Positions 1-6,165 of a stretch of 6,211 bases of DNA are shown piece after piece. The stretch covers positions 1 through 6,211 of the forward strand of contig JACIXM010000336.1 in the NCBI GenBank assembly GCA_014360395.1, given 5' to 3'. The notes below the pieces were generated by a model that was not told where the DNA came from, searched no databases, and saw only the letters and a program-made list of their open reading frames with translations. The first letter of the stretch is position 1; each line of letters opens with the position of its first letter. Origin of the DNA: Actinotalea sp. (lineage in GTDB: Bacteria; Actinomycetota; Actinomycetes; Actinomycetales; Cellulomonadaceae). A program made the translations under genes and the position numbers.

Positions 1-416
1 GTGCCGACCCGGAGCTCGCCGCGGCGCTGGCCGCCCTCGACCACCTCCCGACCCGGCTGGCCGTCACCGCCGAGCGCGAGCTCCTCGCGGCGCTGGAGGC
101 CGGGTGCGCGGCCCCGATCGGCGCACTCGGCCACGTGGACCCCGACGGGCACCTCACGCTCGACGCCGTGGTCGCGCGCGCGGACGGCGGGGCGGTCCTG
201 CGTGCGTCCGCGTCCGTGCGGCTGCCGGACACCCCCGCCCTGGGCCTGCCGGCCCACCCGCCGACCGTCTTCCGGCCCGCGCCCGACGACGCCCCGGCGC
301 CGACCACCGAGGAGCTCGTCGCCGCCGCCCGCCGCCTGGGCCGCGCCGTGGCCGAGCAGATGCTGGCCGACGGCGCCGGCGAGCTGGCGCCCCTCGGCCC
401 GGACGGTCGCCGGTGA
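1..416 (+). CDS. hemC: Porphobilinogen deaminase (hydroxymethylbilane synthase), C-terminal part, 5' truncated by window edge
   Basis: The reading frame is open from base 3 and ends with TGA at 414-416, giving 137 residues. It carries the C-terminal part of HemC: the stretch [21 protein letters not shown] matches the family's cofactor-attachment region, and its Cys (codon at 105-107) is the expected covalent anchor of the dipyrromethane cofactor. After it comes the small domain III fold ending in a helix around [18 protein letters not shown]. HemC is cytoplasmic and joins four porphobilinogen molecules into hydroxymethylbilane, the substrate of the next gene's product. A Pro/Ala-rich stretch of about 25 residues (around [21 protein letters not shown]) sits between the last strand and the last helix and is longer than in the E. 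coli enzyme. The N-terminal domains with the catalytic Asp lie outside the window. The stop overlaps the hemD start by 4 bases (GTGA). Confidence 0.93.
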   Translation, partial: ADPELAAALAALDHLPTRLAVTAERELLAALEAGCAAPIGALGHVDPDGHLTLDAVVARADGGAVLRASASVRLPDTPALGLPAHPPTVFRPAPDDAPAPTTEELVAAARRLGRAVAEQMLADGAGELAPLGPDGRR

Positions 417-1384
417 GCGCAGCCGGCGACGGCACCGGGCGCCGGCTCGCCGGCCGTCGCGTGCTCGTCGGCCGTGGCGGCGACTGGGGCGAGCGCGTGG
501 CCGCACTCCTGGCGACGGAGGGCGCCGAGGGCGTCGTCGTCCCGCTCATCACGTTCGCGCCGCCCGCGGACGTCGCCCCGCTGGAAGAGGCCCTGCGGCG
601 GCTCGCCGACGGGGCGTACGACTGGGTGACCGTGACCTCCGCGACCACGGTGACGGCGCTCGCCGAGCGCGTCCCCGGCGTCCTCGGCCCGGACCGGGCA
701 CTGCCGGACCTGCTCCGCGCGACGCGCGTCGCCGCCGTCGGGCCCGGGACCGCGCGGGCCCTCACCGAGCACGGTGTCGCCACCGACCTGCTGCCGTCCG
801 GCGAGCGGTCCGCCGCGGGGCTGGTCGCGGAGATGACGGGGCAGGGTGCCGTCGGCCGGGGCGACGGCACGCGGACGAGCGGCGCACGCGTCCTCGTCCC
901 GCACTCGGACCTGGCCGAACCCACCGTCGTGGACGGGCTGCGGGCGGCGGGCTGGGCGGTCGACGAGGTCGTCGCCTACCGGACCGTGCGCGGACCCGGC
1001 CCGTCCGAGGCCGTGCGCGCCGCCTGGCGCAGCGGCGGGATCCACGCGGTCCTGCTCAGCTCGGCGAGCACCGTCCGCAGCCTCGTCGAGCTGCTCGGCA
1101 CCCCGGCGTCGTCGGTGGTGGTCTGCTGCATCGGGTCGCGCACGGCCGCCGCCGCCCGCGAGCTCGGGCTGCGCGTCGACGTCGTGCCCGCCGCCGCCTC
1201 CGCCGAGGAGCTCGTCGCGGCGCTCGCGGCGCACGGCGTGCCCGGTGCGGCGCCCGGAGTGCCCGGCGTGGGCGGCCCCGCCCGGCGCGCGGCGACCGAC
1301 CCTGCTGCGGCCGGCCCTGCACCCGACCCTGCCGCGCAGGCCCCGCTCCCCCCGTCCCCCGCCCCCGACCGGAGGCCCCTGTGA
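413..1384 (+). CDS. hemD: Uroporphyrinogen III synthase
   Basis: This gene encodes 323 residues. HemD closes and rearranges hydroxymethylbilane into uroporphyrinogen III in the cytoplasm. The family is poorly conserved, but typical marks are present: an N-terminal RRVLVGR strand (about 15-21), TSATTV at 75-80, AVGPGTA at 108-114, the second-domain strand ARVLVPHSD (158-166), VVAYRT at 186-191, SSAST at 216-220 and CIGSRTA at 239-245. This fits the two-domain alternating fold. The GTG at 413 was chosen because it overlaps the hemC stop as GTGA and places the first strand at the normal distance. The frame is open further upstream to base 104, but that part lies inside hemC. No good Shine-Dalgarno precedes it, so coupled translation from hemC is likely. 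Residues 275-323 form a Pro/Ala-rich tail beyond the usual domain end. The stop overlaps hemB by 4 bases. Confidence 0.9.
   Translation: MSAAGDGTGRRLAGRRVLVGRGGDWGERVAALLATEGAEGVVVPLITFAPPADVAPLEEALRRLADGAYDWVTVTSATTVTALAERVPGVLGPDRALPDLLRATRVAAVGPGTARALTEHGVATDLLPSGERSAAGLVAEMTGQGAVGRGDGTRTSGARVLVPHSDLAEPTVVDGLRAAGWAVDEVVAYRTVRGPGPSEAVRAAWRSGGIHAVLLSSASTVRSLVELLGTPASSVVVCCIGSRTAAAARELGLRVDVVPAAASAEELVAALAAHGVPGAAPGVPGVGGPARRAATDPAAAGPAPDPAAQAPLPPSPAPDRRPL
1296..1336 (+). repeat. Short in-frame direct repeat in the hemD tail
   Basis: The 14-mer CCGACCCTGCTGCG at 1296-1309 recurs with one mismatch at 1323-1336, 27 bases (nine codons) apart, so it keeps frame and encodes DPAA twice within the Pro/Ala-rich HemD tail. 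It is probably low-complexity slippage rather than a functional element. Confidence 0.5.
1341..1366 (-). other. G-quadruplex motif on the - (template) strand, ahead of hemB
   Basis: The + strand has C-runs of 4, 6, 5 and 5 at 1341-1344, 1348-1353, 1356-1360 and 1362-1366, with loops of 3, 2 and 1 bases. The - strand therefore reads as four uninterrupted G-runs with very short loops, a textbook intramolecular quadruplex pattern; the + strand has the matching i-motif pattern. It lies in the last codons of hemD, ending 4 bases before the hemB Shine-Dalgarno. The motif is seen directly; folding in the cell is inference. Confidence 0.6.
1371..1375 (+). promoter_or_regulatory. Ribosome binding site of hemB
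   Basis: A perfect GGAGG lies 5 bases before GTG 1381, inside the end of hemD. It fixes the GTG at 1381 as the hemB start, although the same frame is open all the way from base 1. Confidence 0.8.
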
Positions 1385-2379
1385 GCCGCTTCCCCACCGT
1401 CCGCCCCCGCCGCCTCCGGCGCACCCCGGCCCTGCGCCGCCTCGTCGCCGAGACACAGCTCGTGCCCGCGCAGCTCGTGCTGCCGCTCTTCGTCAAGGAG
1501 GGCGCCACCGAGCCGGTGCCGATCGCCTCCATGCCCGGCCAGGTCCAGCACAGCCGGGACACCCTGCGCCGGGCGGTCGCCGAGGCGGCGTCGGCCGGGA
1601 TCGGCGGCGTCATGCTCTTCGGCGTGCCGGCCGAGCGCGACGCGACCGGCTCCGCGGCGTGCCGGCCCGAGGGGATCCTCAACGTGGCGCTCGCCGACGC
1701 CGTGGCCGAGGCCGGCGACGCGCTCGTCGTCATGGGCGACCTGTGCCTGGACGAGTTCACCGACCACGGGCACTGCGGCGTGCTCGACACCCGGCCCGGC
1801 CGCGCCGGCGACGTCGACAACGACGCGACACTCGAGCACTACCGCGCCATGGCCGTCGCACAGGCCGAGGCGGGCGCCCACCTGCTCGGCCTCAGCGGGA
1901 TGATGGACGGGCAGACGGCGGCCGTGCGCGCGGCCCTGGACGCCGCCGGGCACGACGACGTCGCCCTGCTCGCCTACGCCGCGAAGTACGCCTCCGCGTT
2001 CTACGGACCCTTCCGCGAGGCGGTCGACTCCCAGCTCACCGGCGACCGTCGCGCGTACCAGCTCGACCCGGCGAACCGCCGGGAGGGCCTGCGCGAGGCG
2101 GTCCTCGACGTCGAGGAGGGCGCCGACGTCGTCATGGTCAAGCCCGCCGGCTCCTACCTGGACGTCTTGGCGGACGTCGCCGCCACCAGCGAGGTCCCGG
2201 TCTGGGCGTACCAGGTCTCCGGCGAGTACGCGATGATCGAGGCGGCCGCCGCACAGGGGTGGCTGGACCGGCGGCGCACCGTCGCGGAGTCGGTGCTCGC
2301 GATCCGCCGGGCGGGTGCCGACGCGGTCCTGACCTACTGGGCGCTGGAGCTCGCCGGCTGGCTGCGGGAGGAGATCTGA
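1381..2379 (+). CDS. hemB: Porphobilinogen synthase (delta-aminolevulinic acid dehydratase)
   Basis: This 332-residue protein is full length for the family (about 320-340). It condenses two 5-aminolevulinate molecules into porphobilinogen in the cytoplasm, normally as a homo-octamer. The two Schiff-base lysines are visible: K202 in [12 protein letters not shown] and K254 in [11 protein letters not shown]. Other marks are LPLFVKEG (34-41), SGMMDGQ (172-178) and [10 protein letters not shown] (277-286). The active-site metal segment reads [15 protein letters not shown], with C122, D124 and C132, so the middle Cys of the classical zinc triad is Asp. E239 in NRREGLREA lines up with the allosteric Mg ligand of Mg-activated forms (inferred from remembered alignment). 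GTG 1381 is chosen for its GGAGG and its GTGA overlap with hemD. The end overlaps hemL by one base (TGATG). Confidence 0.97.
   Translation: MSRFPTVRPRRLRRTPALRRLVAETQLVPAQLVLPLFVKEGATEPVPIASMPGQVQHSRDTLRRAVAEAASAGIGGVMLFGVPAERDATGSAACRPEGILNVALADAVAEAGDALVVMGDLCLDEFTDHGHCGVLDTRPGRAGDVDNDATLEHYRAMAVAQAEAGAHLLGLSGMMDGQTAAVRAALDAAGHDDVALLAYAAKYASAFYGPFREAVDSQLTGDRRAYQLDPANRREGLREAVLDVEEGADVVMVKPAGSYLDVLADVAATSEVPVWAYQVSGEYAMIEAAAAQGWLDRRRTVAESVLAIRRAGADAVLTYWALELAGWLREEI
2367..2373 (+). promoter_or_regulatory. Ribosome binding site of hemL
   Basis: GGAGGAG ends 5 bases before ATG 2379 and is embedded in the last codons of hemB. It selects this ATG as the hemL start even though the hemL frame is open far upstream. 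Confidence 0.8.
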
Positions 2380-3752
2380 TGGGGACGAGCACGCACGGAC
2401 ACCAGGCCCCGGACAGCGACGACGACGCCCGCCCGGGCACCCCGCGCTCCGCGGAGGCCTTCCTCGCCGCGCAGGCCGTCATGCCGGGCGGCGTCAGCTC
2501 GCCGGTGCGGGCGTTCCGGTCCGTCGGCGGCACACCCCGGTTCATGGCGTCCGCGCGCGGGGCCTACCTCACCGACGTCGACGGCAACGAGTACGTCGAC
2601 CTCGTCGGCTCCTGGGGCCCGATGGTGCTCGGCCACGCGCACCCCGCCGTCGTCTGGGCGGTGCAGCAGGCCGCCTCCCAGGGCCTGAGCTTCGGCGCCC
2701 CGACCGAGCGGGAGACCCAGCTGGCGCGGGAGATCCAGCGCCGCGTGCCGGCCGTCGAGCGGCTGCGCTTCGTCTCCACCGGCACGGAGGCGGCGATGAC
2801 GGCGCTCCGCCTGGCGCGCGGCGTCACCGGGCGCCCGCTGATCGTCAAGTTCGCCGGGTGCTACCACGGGCACCTCGACGCCCTGCTCGCGCAGGCCGGA
2901 TCCGGCGTCGCGACGCTCGCGCTGCCCGGCTCCGCGGGTGTCACCGAGGCGACCGCCGCCGAGACCCTCGTGCTGCCCTACAACGACGTCGCCGCGGTCG
3001 AGGCCGCCTTCGCCGCCCACGGCGACCGGATCGCCGCCGTCGTCACCGAGGCGGCGCCGGCGAACATGGGCGTGGTCCCGCCGCTGCCGGGGTTCAACGC
3101 CGCGCTGCGGCGGATCACCCGCGAGCACGGGGCGATGCTCGTGCTGGACGAGGTGCTCACGGGCTTCCGGGCCTCGTCGTCGGGCTGGTGGGGCCTGGAG
3201 AGCGCGGTCGAGGGCTGGGACCCGGACCTGCTGCTGTTCGGCAAGGTCGTCGGCGGCGGTCTGCCGGTGGCTGCGGTCGGCGGGCGTCAGGACGTCATGG
3301 AGCACCTCGCGCCGCTCGGCCCGGTGTACCAGGCCGGCACGCTGAGCGGGAACCCGGTGGCCACGGCCGCGGGCCTGGCGACGCTCCGGGCCGCCGACGA
3401 CGCCGTGTACGCACGGATCGACCGCGCCGCGCACGTCGTCGCGGACGCCCTGACCGCGGCGCTGACCGCCGAGGGCGTGGCGCACTCGATCCAGTGGGCC
3501 GGCACGCTGTTCAGCCCCGCGTTCGTCGACCCCGCCGACGGCCCCGTGACGGACTACGCCCGCGCCCAGGCGCAGGACACGTGGCGCTACCCCGCCCTGT
3601 TCCACGCCCTGCTCGAGCAGGGCGTCCACGCCCCGCCGAGCGTCTTCGAGGCGTGGTTCCTCTCCGCTGCGCACGACGACGCCGCGCTCGGCCGCATCGT
3701 CGAGGCCCTGCCCGCAGCCGCGCGGGCGGCCGCGGCGGCCACGCCGGGCTGA
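2379..3752 (+). CDS. hemL: Glutamate-1-semialdehyde 2,1-aminomutase
   Basis: This 457-residue protein is a PLP-dependent class III aminotransferase-fold enzyme that converts glutamate-1-semialdehyde to 5-aminolevulinate, the last step of the C5 route. The PLP lysine is K289 in [16 protein letters not shown]. Asp257 in DEVLTGFR (257-264) should bind the pyridine nitrogen. STGTEAAM (133-140) binds the phosphate, CYHGH (161-165) holds the conserved Tyr, and GTLSGNP spans 320-326. The N-terminal [12 protein letters not shown] (35-46) is characteristic of HemL and argues against another class III aminotransferase. The first 22 residues are an acidic, probably disordered extension. The family often has NSGTEA or SSGTEA where this has STGTEA. 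Its place directly after hemB with a one-base overlap supports the role and implies the glutamyl-tRNA pathway, with hemA elsewhere. Confidence 0.97.
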   Translation: MGTSTHGHQAPDSDDDARPGTPRSAEAFLAAQAVMPGGVSSPVRAFRSVGGTPRFMASARGAYLTDVDGNEYVDLVGSWGPMVLGHAHPAVVWAVQQAASQGLSFGAPTERETQLAREIQRRVPAVERLRFVSTGTEAAMTALRLARGVTGRPLIVKFAGCYHGHLDALLAQAGSGVATLALPGSAGVTEATAAETLVLPYNDVAAVEAAFAAHGDRIAAVVTEAAPANMGVVPPLPGFNAALRRITREHGAMLVLDEVLTGFRASSSGWWGLESAVEGWDPDLLLFGKVVGGGLPVAAVGGRQDVMEHLAPLGPVYQAGTLSGNPVATAAGLATLRAADDAVYARIDRAAHVVADALTAALTAEGVAHSIQWAGTLFSPAFVDPADGPVTDYARAQAQDTWRYPALFHALLEQGVHAPPSVFEAWFLSAAHDDAALGRIVEALPAAARAAAAATPG

Positions 3753-3760
3753 GACCCGGC
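3743..3760 (+). terminator. Hairpin over the hemL stop codon, candidate end of the hem operon
   Basis: GCCGGG (3743-3748) pairs perfectly with CCCGGC (3755-3760) around a 6-base loop that contains the hemL TGA. There is no T-run after it, so it would be an unusual or weak intrinsic terminator, as is common in high-GC actinobacteria. The next gene is convergent, so some stop signal is expected in this 49-base gap. The remaining bases to 3801 are GC-rich with a CGGCCGGCCG palindrome at 3771-3780. Confidence 0.4.
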
Positions 3761-3801
3761 GACCGTCCGGCGGCCGGCCGACGCTCACCGACCGGGCGAG
3801 G

Positions 3802-4155
3802 TCAGCGCTGGGCGCACCCCACGCACGTGCGCGCCGTCGGGCGCGCCTCGAGCCGCCCGACGGGGATGGGCTGCGCGCACCGCTCGCAGGTGCCGTACGT
3901 GCCGTCGGCGAGCCGGGCCTGCGCCGCGTCGACCTCGGCGAGCTCGGCCGCCGCCTGGCGCGCGAGGGCGTCGATCTGCGCCCGCTCGAAGGCGATGGTC
4001 GCGCCCTCCGGGTCGTGCTCGTCGTCGAGGTTGGCGCCGAGCGACGCCGCGACGACCTCGTCGAACCGGCCGGTCAGCGCGGCCAGCCGCTGCGCCGCCG
4101 CGACCCGGCGCTCGGCGAGCGCGGAGCGCAGGGCGGGCCGTTCGACGTCGTCCAT
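3802..4155 (-). CDS. TraR/DksA-family C4 zinc-finger protein
   Basis: This gene encodes 117 residues. Residues 1-85 are almost all helical and fit the two-helix coiled coil of DksA-like proteins, with a probable tip loop at NLDDEHDPEG (42-51) that contains a D-x-x-D pattern (D45, D48). The C-terminal zinc finger is intact: C90-x2-C93 and C111-x2-C114, within the typical GTYGTCERC...RLEARPTARTC run. Family members bind the RNA polymerase secondary channel and alter promoter responses, often together with ppGpp. Whether this short actinobacterial form does so is inference. ATG 4155 is preferred; the frame stays open to an ATG at 4296, but the extra 47 residues are low-complexity and would overlap the divergent gene's start. 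The Shine-Dalgarno is weak (GGGG). It converges on hemL and diverges from the membrane gene at 4295. Confidence 0.88.
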   Translation of the reverse strand: MDDVERPALRSALAERRVAAAQRLAALTGRFDEVVAASLGANLDDEHDPEGATIAFERAQIDALARQAAAELAEVDAAQARLADGTYGTCERCAQPIPVGRLEARPTARTCVGCAQR

Positions 4156-4210
4156 CGCCCCATCGTCGCGAGCGCGGACGGCTGCCGCGAGCGGTCCGGG
4201 CCGTCGGCCG

Positions 4211-4238
4211 CCGGTGGCGCCACCAGCACGGCCACCGG
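4211..4238. repeat. Nested inverted repeats in the divergent spacer
   Basis: CCGGTGGC (4211-4218) is the exact reverse complement of GCCACCGG (4231-4238), 12 bases apart. Inside this lies the 12-base perfect palindrome GGTGGCGCCACC (4213-4224). The left arm can therefore pair with either of two GCCACC copies. The position, between two divergent genes and about 45-70 bases before the + strand -10 box, fits an operator, but no regulator family is recognised. The rest of the 139-base spacer holds only the promoter listed separately; I see no clear promoter for the - strand gene. Confidence 0.5.
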
Positions 4239-4278
4239 GTGAAGGGTTCCCGTTCGCCGGGCGGTATCGGGACCTGGG

Positions 4279-4287
4279 TGCTAGAAT
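4279..4287 (+). promoter_or_regulatory. Extended -10 promoter, probably giving a leaderless mRNA
   Basis: TGC followed by TAGAAT (4282-4287) is a strong extended -10 element in an otherwise GC-rich stretch. ATG 4295 follows after only 7 bases, so transcription should start at or within a base or two of the ATG. No Shine-Dalgarno is present before that ATG, which agrees with leaderless translation. No convincing -35 hexamer is seen at 16-18 bases, as is often the case with extended -10 promoters. Confidence 0.6.
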
Positions 4288-4294
4288 TCGTCCC

Positions 4295-4765
4295 ATGACT
4301 CAGCAGCAGGGGGATCTCCACGCGCCCACGCGGCACGTCCGCACCGGGTACGAGCGCGTGACGCTCGAGACGAGCATGCCGTGGACCTCCGGCCCGGCCG
4401 AGGCCCTCGCCGGCTGGGCGCTGGTGCTGGGTGGGCCGATCACTGCCCTCGTGTGGCTCGCGACCCGCGCGCCGGCCGTCGACGCCGAGGCGCTCGACCC
4501 GTCGTCGTGGATCGCGCACCTGGGCCCGACGCTCACCACCGTCGTCCTGCTGGTGCTCCTCGCGCTCCTGGCGGTCGGCTCCGTGATGACCGGCCTGGGC
4601 CTGCTGCGGCGCGGTCGGCTCGGCATCAACCTCCGCGTCGCCGGGGCTGCCTTCCTCCCGGTCGCCCTCGCCGCCGCGGTCGCCGGGCGCCTGACGCTGG
4701 CGCTGGTCGCCATGGCGGTCCTCGCCGCCCTCGTCGTCGCCGCACGCCCGCTGCGCCGCCGCTGA
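4295..4765 (+). CDS. Unrecognised small membrane protein, about four transmembrane segments
   Basis: I do not recognise the family. The 156-residue product has a polar, probably cytoplasmic N-terminus (1-33, MTQQQGDLHAP...) and then hydrophobic segments at about 36-57, 80-104, 114-131 and 132-150. The loop at 58-79 is acidic (VDAEALDP) and likely external. Arg-rich stretches at 105-108 (RRGR) and the C-terminal RPLRRR suggest cytoplasmic sides by the positive-inside rule. There is no signal peptidase site and no catalytic motif that I can see. The start is set by the promoter only 7 bases upstream; the same frame is open for about 1.4 kb further upstream, but that is antisense or shadow sequence. 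It is monocistronic: the upstream neighbour is divergent and the downstream one convergent. Actinobacterial genomes carry many such small hypothetical membrane proteins, so the call is safe only at that level. Confidence 0.8.
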   Translation: MTQQQGDLHAPTRHVRTGYERVTLETSMPWTSGPAEALAGWALVLGGPITALVWLATRAPAVDAEALDPSSWIAHLGPTLTTVVLLVLLALLAVGSVMTGLGLLRRGRLGINLRVAGAAFLPVALAAAVAGRLTLALVAMAVLAALVVAARPLRRR

Positions 4766-4770
4766 CCTTC

Positions 4771-4802
4771 GCCGCCGGGGGTCGTCACCCCCGCCTGGCG
4801 GC
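4771..4802. terminator. Nested hairpin between convergent genes, candidate bidirectional terminator
   Basis: An outer 6-bp stem (GCCGCC 4771-4776 with GGCGGC 4797-4802) stacks on an inner 6-bp stem (GGGGGT 4777-4782 with ACCCCC 4787-4792) closed by a 4-base loop, with a 4-base bulge on the 3' side. It sits in the 55-base gap between the membrane gene and the GH13 gene, whose stops face each other, so it could serve both. A T-run is lacking on either strand. Confidence 0.6.
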
Positions 4803-4820
4803 CGCTGCCGACCCTCCCGG

Positions 4821-6152
4821 TCAGCCGGCGACCGCGCCCGCCAGCACGGCCCAGCCGTGCGCCGGCAGGCGCACCGAAGCCCCGGCCTCCACCTCCGCGC
4901 TCCCGGCGAGGACCTCCCCCGCACCCGGGACCTCGAGGGTCACGGGCTCGTCCTCGAGGCTGAGGGCGACGAGCAGGGCGTCGTCGTCGGCGTGGGCGCG
5001 GTAGACCAGCCGGGTGTTGGTGCAGGTCAGGACCTCGACGCGGGCGCGGTGCAGCCACGGGTGACGGCGGCGCAGCGCGAGGAGCTCCCGGTGCAGCCCG
5101 TACACCTCCCAGCCGCCGGGCACGAGCTCCGTCGGCTCGGGCGGGAAGACGGGGCGCACGGCGTCGTCGCCGCCCTCGCGGTCCTCCTTGACCCCGGTCA
5201 GGCCCTGCTCGTCGCCGGCGTAGATCGTCGGGGTCCCGGCGACGGTGAGCAGGACCACGAGCGCGTGCGGCAGGTGGCGACGGTCCGTGAGGCGGCTCGC
5301 GATCCGCGTGACGTCGTGGTTTCCGACGAACGTCACGGGGACGAAGGTGTCCAGCAGCGCGTCGTGCCGGGACAGCGTCCAGGTGAGCTCGAAGAAGTTG
5401 GCGTCGTCGAGCGAGGACCAGATCGCCTTCCACAGCTCGTACTGCGTCACGGCGTCGACGCCGGACTCGCGCACGAACGCCGCGTAGTCGCCGTGCAGCA
5501 CCTCGCCGAACACGTACGCGTCGGGGTGCGCGGCGCGCACCTGCGGGAGCACGCGGGCCCAGAACGACGGCGGCACGGCGTACGCCGCGTCCAGGCGCCA
5601 GCCGTCCACGCCCCGCTCGAGCCAGTACCGCATGACCTCCCCGACGTAGGCCGCGACCGCGGGCTCGTCGTGGTCGAGCGCCACCAACGCGTGGTGCCCC
5701 TCGAAGTCGTCGTAGTCCGGCTCGGCCCCGGGGCCCGCATCAGCCGGCCAGCGCAGGCGGAACCACGACTCCGCATCGGCGCCCGGCCCCTGCCACAGCA
5801 CCTGCTGGAAGCGCCCGAAGCCCCGACCGACGTGGTTGAACACCCCGTCCAGCGTGACCCGCAGGCCGCGGGCATGGGCCGCGTCGACGAACGCGACGAG
5901 GTCCTCCTCCGTCCCCAGCCGCGGGTCCACGCGGAGGTGGTCGACCGTGTCGTAGCCGTGGGTCTCGGAGGCGAAGACCGGACCCAGTGCCACGCCGTCG
6001 AGCCCGAGCTCGGTGACGTAGTCCAACCACCGCGTGAGGTGCTCGAACCGGTGGACGGGAGCGGCGTCGTCGGGCAGGGCGTGCTTCTCCGCGCCGGTGA
6101 ACCCCAGCGGGTAGACGTGCCACCACATCGCGTGCTCGACCCGGTCCGGCAC
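4821..6152 (-). CDS. GH13 (alpha-amylase family) glycoside hydrolase, cytoplasmic
   Basis: This is a complete 443-residue protein. The (beta/alpha)8 barrel spans about 1-365 with all GH13 signature regions: DGVFNHV (102-108), GWRLDAAY (184-191; nucleophile D188), FGEVL (215-219; acid/base E217) and FVGNHD (275-280; third catalytic D280). The segment YAGDEQGLTG (311-320), leading to an RPVFP motif (333-337), is the usual end of the barrel. Residues about 366-443 form a short beta-sandwich typical of domain C. There is no signal peptide, starch-binding module or cell-wall anchor, so it should act inside the cell on imported or stored alpha-glucans or maltooligosaccharides. It resembles neopullulanase/maltogenic-type or unassigned actinobacterial GH13 proteins; substrate and bond specificity cannot be told from the sequence. 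GTG 6152 is chosen for its Shine-Dalgarno. ATG nine codons in, at MWWHVYPLGF, is possible but would crowd the first barrel strand. Confidence 0.93.
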   Translation of the reverse strand: MPDRVEHAMWWHVYPLGFTGAEKHALPDDAAPVHRFEHLTRWLDYVTELGLDGVALGPVFASETHGYDTVDHLRVDPRLGTEEDLVAFVDAAHARGLRVTLDGVFNHVGRGFGRFQQVLWQGPGADAESWFRLRWPADAGPGAEPDYDDFEGHHALVALDHDEPAVAAYVGEVMRYWLERGVDGWRLDAAYAVPPSFWARVLPQVRAAHPDAYVFGEVLHGDYAAFVRESGVDAVTQYELWKAIWSSLDDANFFELTWTLSRHDALLDTFVPVTFVGNHDVTRIASRLTDRRHLPHALVVLLTVAGTPTIYAGDEQGLTGVKEDREGGDDAVRPVFPPEPTELVPGGWEVYGLHRELLALRRRHPWLHRARVEVLTCTNTRLVYRAHADDDALLVALSLEDEPVTLEVPGAGEVLAGSAEVEAGASVRLPAHGWAVLAGAVAG

Positions 6153-6159
6153 GTGAGGT

Positions 6160-6165
6160 CCCCTC
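6160..6165 (-). promoter_or_regulatory. Ribosome binding site of the GH13 gene
   Basis: On the - strand GAGGGG lies 7 bases before GTG 6152 and supports that start codon. The remaining bases up to the window end at 6211 are GC-rich upstream sequence in which I see no clear promoter or gene. Confidence 0.65.

Noticed and set aside
104..412. Longer HemD starting at an upstream ATG/GTG in the same frame
   Set aside because: The added residues are Arg/Pro-rich out-of-frame translation of hemC; the GTG at 413 gives the normal domain start.
2334..3788. Long - strand open frame opposite hemL
   Set aside because: Its translation is low-complexity Arg/Gly/Val/Asp-rich with no domain, and hemL on the other strand is unmistakable.
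4284..4291. GAATTC as a possible cloning scar or vector junction
   Set aside because: It is a chance overlap with the -10 box; flanking sequence continues with the same composition and no vector-like sequence.
2858..4294. Long + strand open frame running through hemL and the DksA-like gene into the membrane gene
   Set aside because: Arg/Gly-rich shadow frame typical of high-GC DNA; only the part from ATG 4295 looks like a protein.
4156..4296. N-terminal extension of the DksA-like protein to an ATG at 4296 (164 residues)
   Set aside because: The extra 47 residues are low-complexity Arg/Gly/Pro, lack family similarity, and would overlap the promoter and start of the divergent gene.
3785..5433. 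Long - strand open frames across the membrane gene and GH13 end
   Set aside because: They are shadows of the GH13, membrane and DksA-like genes in other frames, with biased Arg/Pro composition.
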